From: Mucilaginibacter sp.
Lineage (GTDB): Bacteria; Bacteroidota; Bacteroidia; Sphingobacteriales; Sphingobacteriaceae
Length of the DNA stretch: 64,000 nucleotides
Direction: 5' to 3'
NCBI GenBank assembly: GCA_028288025.1
Contig: JAQBOM010000021.1
Location: 62,001 to 126,000 of the forward strand
Positions 60,130-64,000 of this stretch are shown here, piece after piece. A program made the position numbers and the translations under genes. Under the pieces are notes generated by a model. The model made no database searches. It was not told the DNA's origin and saw only the letters and a list, made by a program, of their open reading frames with translations. Each line of letters opens with the position of its first letter. Position 1 is the stretch's first letter.

Positions 60130-61477
60130 CCTGTAAAGCTATTTTTAAAGGTTGCACCATTTGATCAATATCGCCCGCACCTACAGTTAAAAGTAAGGCA
60201 GGTTTTTCGCTTTTTACCAGCTCAATAGTTTCTTGTTTTCCACATTTCCTTTTATTCAACATTTTCATGCGCGCCAGTATCATATCGGCGTTTACTCCTT
60301 CGATCGGCAATTCGCGTGCGGGGTAAATATCCAGTAGGATCAGCTCGTCCGCCAGGTCGAGCGCCTCGGCAAAGCCGTCGGCAAAATCACGGGTGCGGGT
60401 ATATAAATGCGGCTGAAATATGGCCGTCAGTTTTTTATCAGGATACAGCCGTTTTATCGACCTGATACAGGCTTTCAACTCTTCCGGGTGATGCGCATAA
60501 TCATCAATATAAATGTGGTTCTCGTTTTTTACGATATACTCAAAGCGGCGCTTTACTCCTTTGAATGAACCCAGCGCGCTTTTTATAGCGTCCGGCGAAA
60601 CTTCTAAAATCAGAGTTGCTTCAATAGCTGCAACTGCGTTTTCAATATTGTGCGTGCCCGCTATGCCCAGTCTTATATCTGTTATTATGGTATTAGTATT
60701 TTTAAAATCGAAATAAAAATCGCCGTTTTTGATCTGGATGTTCGATGCATATGCGTCGGCAGTATCTTCTACGGCGTAGGTAAAGCCGCTATCAAGCGGC
60801 AGGCCCTTGCGGTGAATAAGTGTACCACCAGGTTTTATTTGCGATGCGAACAATTTAAACGACTCCGTCAAATGGGCATGGTCGCCATAAATATCCAGGT
60901 GGTCGGCATCCATCGAAGTGATAATAGCGATGTCCGGATAAAGCGTTAAAAACGAGCGGTCATATTCGTCGGCTTCAACCACAACGATATCATTTTTTCC
61001 ATACAGTACATTGCTTTGGTAATTTGACGATATCCCGCCAAGGAAGGCCGAACAGTCCTTACCCGAATCTTTAAGGATATGCGCAACCATGGTGGATGTG
61101 GTGGTTTTTCCGTGTGTACCCGCCACAGCAACTGTAAACATGCCCTTACTGATTATACCCAACACCTGCGACCGCTTAAACAGTTCAAAACCCTTGTCTA
61201 TAAAAAAATTCAAAATTGCGGAATCCTTAGGTATGGCAGGGGTATAAATGATCAGCGTGCTATCGTCGGGTGAAAGGAAATTAAGCGGTATTAAATCAAC
61301 TTCGTCTTCAAAAACTATCTGGATGCCCTCGTTATGAAGTTCGGTGGTTAGATCAGTCTGAGTTTTATCATACCCGCAAACAACACGTCCCGAATGATGG
61401 AAATACCGGGCCAGGCCGCTCATGCCGATGCCGCCGATCCCGATCAGGTAAACACGTTGTATATTAATTAATTCCAT
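60122..61477 (-). CDS. murC: UDP-N-acetylmuramate--L-alanine ligase
   Basis: VAGTHGKTTTSTMV, YDKTQTDLT, DDYAHHPEE. Confidence 0.96.
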   Translation of the reverse strand: MELINIQRVYLIGIGGIGMSGLARYFHHSGRVVCGYDKTQTDLTTELHNEGIQIVFEDEVDLIPLNFLSPDDSTLIIYTPAIPKDSAILNFFIDKGFELFKRSQVLGIISKGMFTVAVAGTHGKTTTSTMVAHILKDSGKDCSAFLGGISSNYQSNVLYGKNDIVVVEADEYDRSFLTLYPDIAIITSMDADHLDIYGDHAHLTESFKLFASQIKPGGTLIHRKGLPLDSGFTYAVEDTADAYASNIQIKNGDFYFDFKNTNTIITDIRLGIAGTHNIENAVAAIEATLILEVSPDAIKSALGSFKGVKRRFEYIVKNENHIYIDDYAHHPEELKACIRSIKRLYPDKKLTAIFQPHLYTRTRDFADGFAEALDLADELILLDIYPARELPIEGVNADMILARMKMLNKRKCGKQETIELVKSEKPALLLTVGAGDIDQMVQPLKIALQDV

Positions 61478-61484
61478 TTTTTTT

Positions 61485-61578
61485 AAGTCTTAAGTCCTGA
61501 GTCTTAAGTCCTGAGTCTTTCTGTCAAGTCATAAGTCGAATTCGACTTATGACTTAAGACTCCCGACTCAAGACTTAG
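61485..61578. repeat. Palindromic heptamer array AAGTCNT ... (centre GAATTC) ... ANGACTT
   Basis: About 13 units; 30-bp perfect palindrome at 61526-61555. Confidence 0.92.
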
Positions 61579-61581
61579 GCA

Positions 61582-62679
61582 CTATATCATTTTCATAACC
61601 TCTTTAGCGATTACTTCATCCGCTTCCGGCAAAGCAAGCTTGCCTATATTTTCACTGAGCTTCTTTTGTAAATGCTTGTCCTTTATCAGCTCAAGCGCCT
61701 TATCTATTAACCTGGCTTCGGCATCCCTATCGGCGATAAAAACGGCCGCGTGCTCCTGCACCAATGCCAGGGCATTTTTAGTTTGATGATCCTCCGCTAC
61801 ATTTGGCGATGGCACCAGTATCACCGGTTTTTTTATCACACATAGTTCGGCAATGGTGCCTGCCCCCGCGCGTGAGATAATCACGTCAGCTGCGGCATAA
61901 GCCAGGTCCATACGGTTCACAAATTCCATTACACAAATATTTTCGCTGTAATTTTCACCCAGCTTTTCAATAATGCTCTTATAGTAAACCTTTCCTGTTT
62001 GCCACACCAGCTGCACATCAGCAGCGATAATTTTATCAAGCCCGGCCAGCACGCTGTTGTTCAATGTGCGTGCACCTAAACTGCCACCGGTTACCAGTAT
62101 CGTTTTTTTTGTGGTCGATAACTTAAAAAGCTCCAGCGCCTGTATATGCTTTCCCGCTATGTCAACCGAATCCTTCCGGATAGGATTGCCGGTTTTAATG
62201 ATACGGTCAGGTGGGAAAAATTTCTCCATACCGTCAAAAGCAACACATATCTTTTTCGCGTTTTTCCCAAGCCATTTATTGGTAAGTCCCGCATACGAGT
62301 TTTGTTCCTGTATCAGATAAGGAATATTTTTTAGCGATGCCGCATACAATAACGGGCCCGAGGCATAACCACCAACTCCCACTGCAGCATCAGGTTTAAA
62401 ATCCCTTATAATTTTTGTCGCCGCCCTTATACTTAAAAACAGCTTTACCGGGAACATCACGTTTTTCCAGATCGAGCCACGCTGAATTCCGCGGATATCC
62501 AAACCGATGATCTTATAACCCGCGGCAGGCACCTTCTCCATTTCCATCCGCCCCTGCGCCCCTACAAATAAAATCTCCACACCAGGATCAAGCGCTTTCA
62601 ACGCATTGGCAATAGCAATAGCCGGGAAGATATGCCCCCCGGTACCGCCACCGCTAATGATTATTTTCTTTGATTTCAC
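61582..62679 (-). CDS. murG: UDP-N-acetylglucosamine--undecaprenyl-PP-MurNAc-pentapeptide GlcNAc transferase
   Basis: SGGGTGGHIFPAIAIA, ISRAGAGTIAEL; GTG start. Confidence 0.96.
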   Translation of the reverse strand: MKSKKIIISGGGTGGHIFPAIAIANALKALDPGVEILFVGAQGRMEMEKVPAAGYKIIGLDIRGIQRGSIWKNVMFPVKLFLSIRAATKIIRDFKPDAAVGVGGYASGPLLYAASLKNIPYLIQEQNSYAGLTNKWLGKNAKKICVAFDGMEKFFPPDRIIKTGNPIRKDSVDIAGKHIQALELFKLSTTKKTILVTGGSLGARTLNNSVLAGLDKIIAADVQLVWQTGKVYYKSIIEKLGENYSENICVMEFVNRMDLAYAAADVIISRAGAGTIAELCVIKKPVILVPSPNVAEDHQTKNALALVQEHAAVFIADRDAEARLIDKALELIKDKHLQKKLSENIGKLALPEADEVIAKEVMKMI

Positions 62680-62761
62680 CGATTATTGTTTGATTACACT
62701 GATTATTACCCGTTATACTAAATCCGAACCCGATAGCTATCGGGTCGAAATTCCGAAATCC
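62678..62761. repeat. Heptamer-like spacer including palindrome ACCCGATAGCTATCGGGT (62728-62745)
   Basis: GATTACA/CTGATTA/AAATCCG-type 7-bp words; 18-bp perfect palindrome. Confidence 0.7.
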
Positions 62762-62762
62762 C

Positions 62763-63953
62763 TCAAGCTACCGCCATCTCTCTTATCTCTCCCACAATAA
62801 CTTTTTTAGGCTCATCAATATCGCGGCTAACCGATAAGATGATGCCAAACGCCACACTTGTAAACAATATGGATGTTCCGCCCATGCTGACGAACGGCAG
62901 CGGTATCCCCGTAACGGGGCCAAGCCCAACCGCCACAGCCATATTGGCAAAAGCCTGTATCGTTAAACTGAAACTCAACCCCGCAGCCAACAGGGCACCG
63001 AATGCCTTTGGCGCCCGCGTTACAATTTTTATACACCTGTACAGCAAAAACAGGTAGATGCCAATCAATGCTATCCCACCCACAAGGCCATACTCCTCAA
63101 CTATTATTGCATATATCTCATCCGAGTAAGCTTCGGGCAGGTAATTGATCTCTTCGCTTTTTCCTACACCTTTTCCAAATATGCCGCCCGACGCGATGGC
63201 TATTTTGGCATGGATCCCCTGGAAAGCCTTATCCGGGTTTGCCTTTTCGGGATGCATAAAGGTTTGTATCCGGGTTAAATACATGTGCCGGCGCGGACCT
63301 AAAAACATAATGCCGGCTAATAATATTATCCCCGCAAGGCATACCACCGCAATTTGCTTTACGCTTATGCGGCCCATTATCAGCAATAAAATACTCACTC
63401 CAAACAGCATTAACGCAGTTGAAAGATTGGCCCAGGCAATAAGCGCGAATACCAGGCAAACAGCTCCCATAATGGGTATAAATGATTGTTTTACGTTCTT
63501 TATATTTTCCTGCTTTAGCGACAAGGTGCGCGCCAGGTAGGTTATCAACGCCAGCTTAGCCAAATCGGAGGTTTGGAAGCTTAAGCCCGTGCCCGGAATA
63601 GCTATCCACCGGCTGGCCTCATTTACATGGTGCCCAAAAACCAGCGTGTATACCAAAAGCGGCAGCGTAATGAGCATCAATAATTTTGATATGCCACGGT
63701 AATAGCGGTAGTCAACCTTGTGCGATAAATACATCAATGCAATACCGCCGATGATCATAGCCAGGTGTTTCAGCAATATAGACTCGGCGCCAACGCCCCG
63801 CTTATACGCCAGTGTGCCAATGGCGCTGTAAACAGCCAGCAACGAAATAACCGATAGCAATATCACGATAAGCCATATCCAACGGTCGCCTTTTGTTTTA
63901 CTGAGTATATTATTTATCATATTGATTACACCGATTGTTTGTCCATAGTCCAT
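62763..63953 (-). CDS. ftsW: Lipid II polymerase / cell division protein FtsW
   Basis: SEDS-family 396 aa; FGKGVGKSEEINYLPEAYSDEIYAIIVEEYGLVG. Confidence 0.94.
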   Translation of the reverse strand: MDYGQTIGVINMINNILSKTKGDRWIWLIVILLSVISLLAVYSAIGTLAYKRGVGAESILLKHLAMIIGGIALMYLSHKVDYRYYRGISKLLMLITLPLLVYTLVFGHHVNEASRWIAIPGTGLSFQTSDLAKLALITYLARTLSLKQENIKNVKQSFIPIMGAVCLVFALIAWANLSTALMLFGVSILLLIMGRISVKQIAVVCLAGIILLAGIMFLGPRRHMYLTRIQTFMHPEKANPDKAFQGIHAKIAIASGGIFGKGVGKSEEINYLPEAYSDEIYAIIVEEYGLVGGIALIGIYLFLLYRCIKIVTRAPKAFGALLAAGLSFSLTIQAFANMAVAVGLGPVTGIPLPFVSMGGTSILFTSVAFGIILSVSRDIDEPKKVIVGEIREMAVA

Positions 63954-64000
63954 GGTCGATAGCCCATAGCCGTTTTTATCTTTTCATTTTCAAATTTTCA
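63924..64000. repeat. Composite word arrays: GATTACA/CCGATTG, TCCATAG/TCCATGG/TCGATAG/CCCATAG, then CATTTTCA/AATTTTCA octamers
   Basis: 7- and 8-bp units; the 21-mer TCCATGGTCGATAGCCCATAG also occurs at 53017-53037; cut by the window edge. Confidence 0.8.

Overview
The window is a chromosomal segment from a Bacteroidota bacterium, most likely Sphingobacteriaceae (Mucilaginibacter/Pedobacter-like). That placement rests on gene content, TAnnTTTG-type promoters, TonB receptors, a type B gliding-motility C-terminal domain and the FtsZ tail. Most of it is ordinary: guaA, an RsmB-like methyltransferase, APC permeases, a membrane pyrophosphatase, a PBP4-type dacB, a UbiD decarboxylase, ligA, dapA, and a dcw segment read on the minus strand (ftsW-murG-murC-ftsQ-ftsA-ftsZ). 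Four accessory signals stand out. (1) A seven-member paralogue array at about 35.1-43.0 kb. Every protein begins MEVHHHP, followed by a near-invariant membrane helix and then a strongly diverged extracytoplasmic domain. Leader DNA is shared in pairs between members, and one member is interrupted by an in-frame TAG. (2) Numerous intergenic arrays built from degenerate 7-, 8- or 9-bp words, often in inverted pairs, with a different word at each locus. The clearest has 15 consecutive heptamers directly upstream of ligA. Two paralogues read into such repeats and use them as C-terminal coding sequence. (3) A compact, overlapping HipA-like kinase + DUF3037 gene pair. (4) Several small genes missing from the ORF track: a histone H1-like gene, a DUF6496-like gene, a 32-aa membrane peptide with its own terminator, and an amber-interrupted small gene flanked by inverted octamer repeats. 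No tRNA, rRNA, IS element or CRISPR was recognised. All family names come from reading the sequence; no database search was run.
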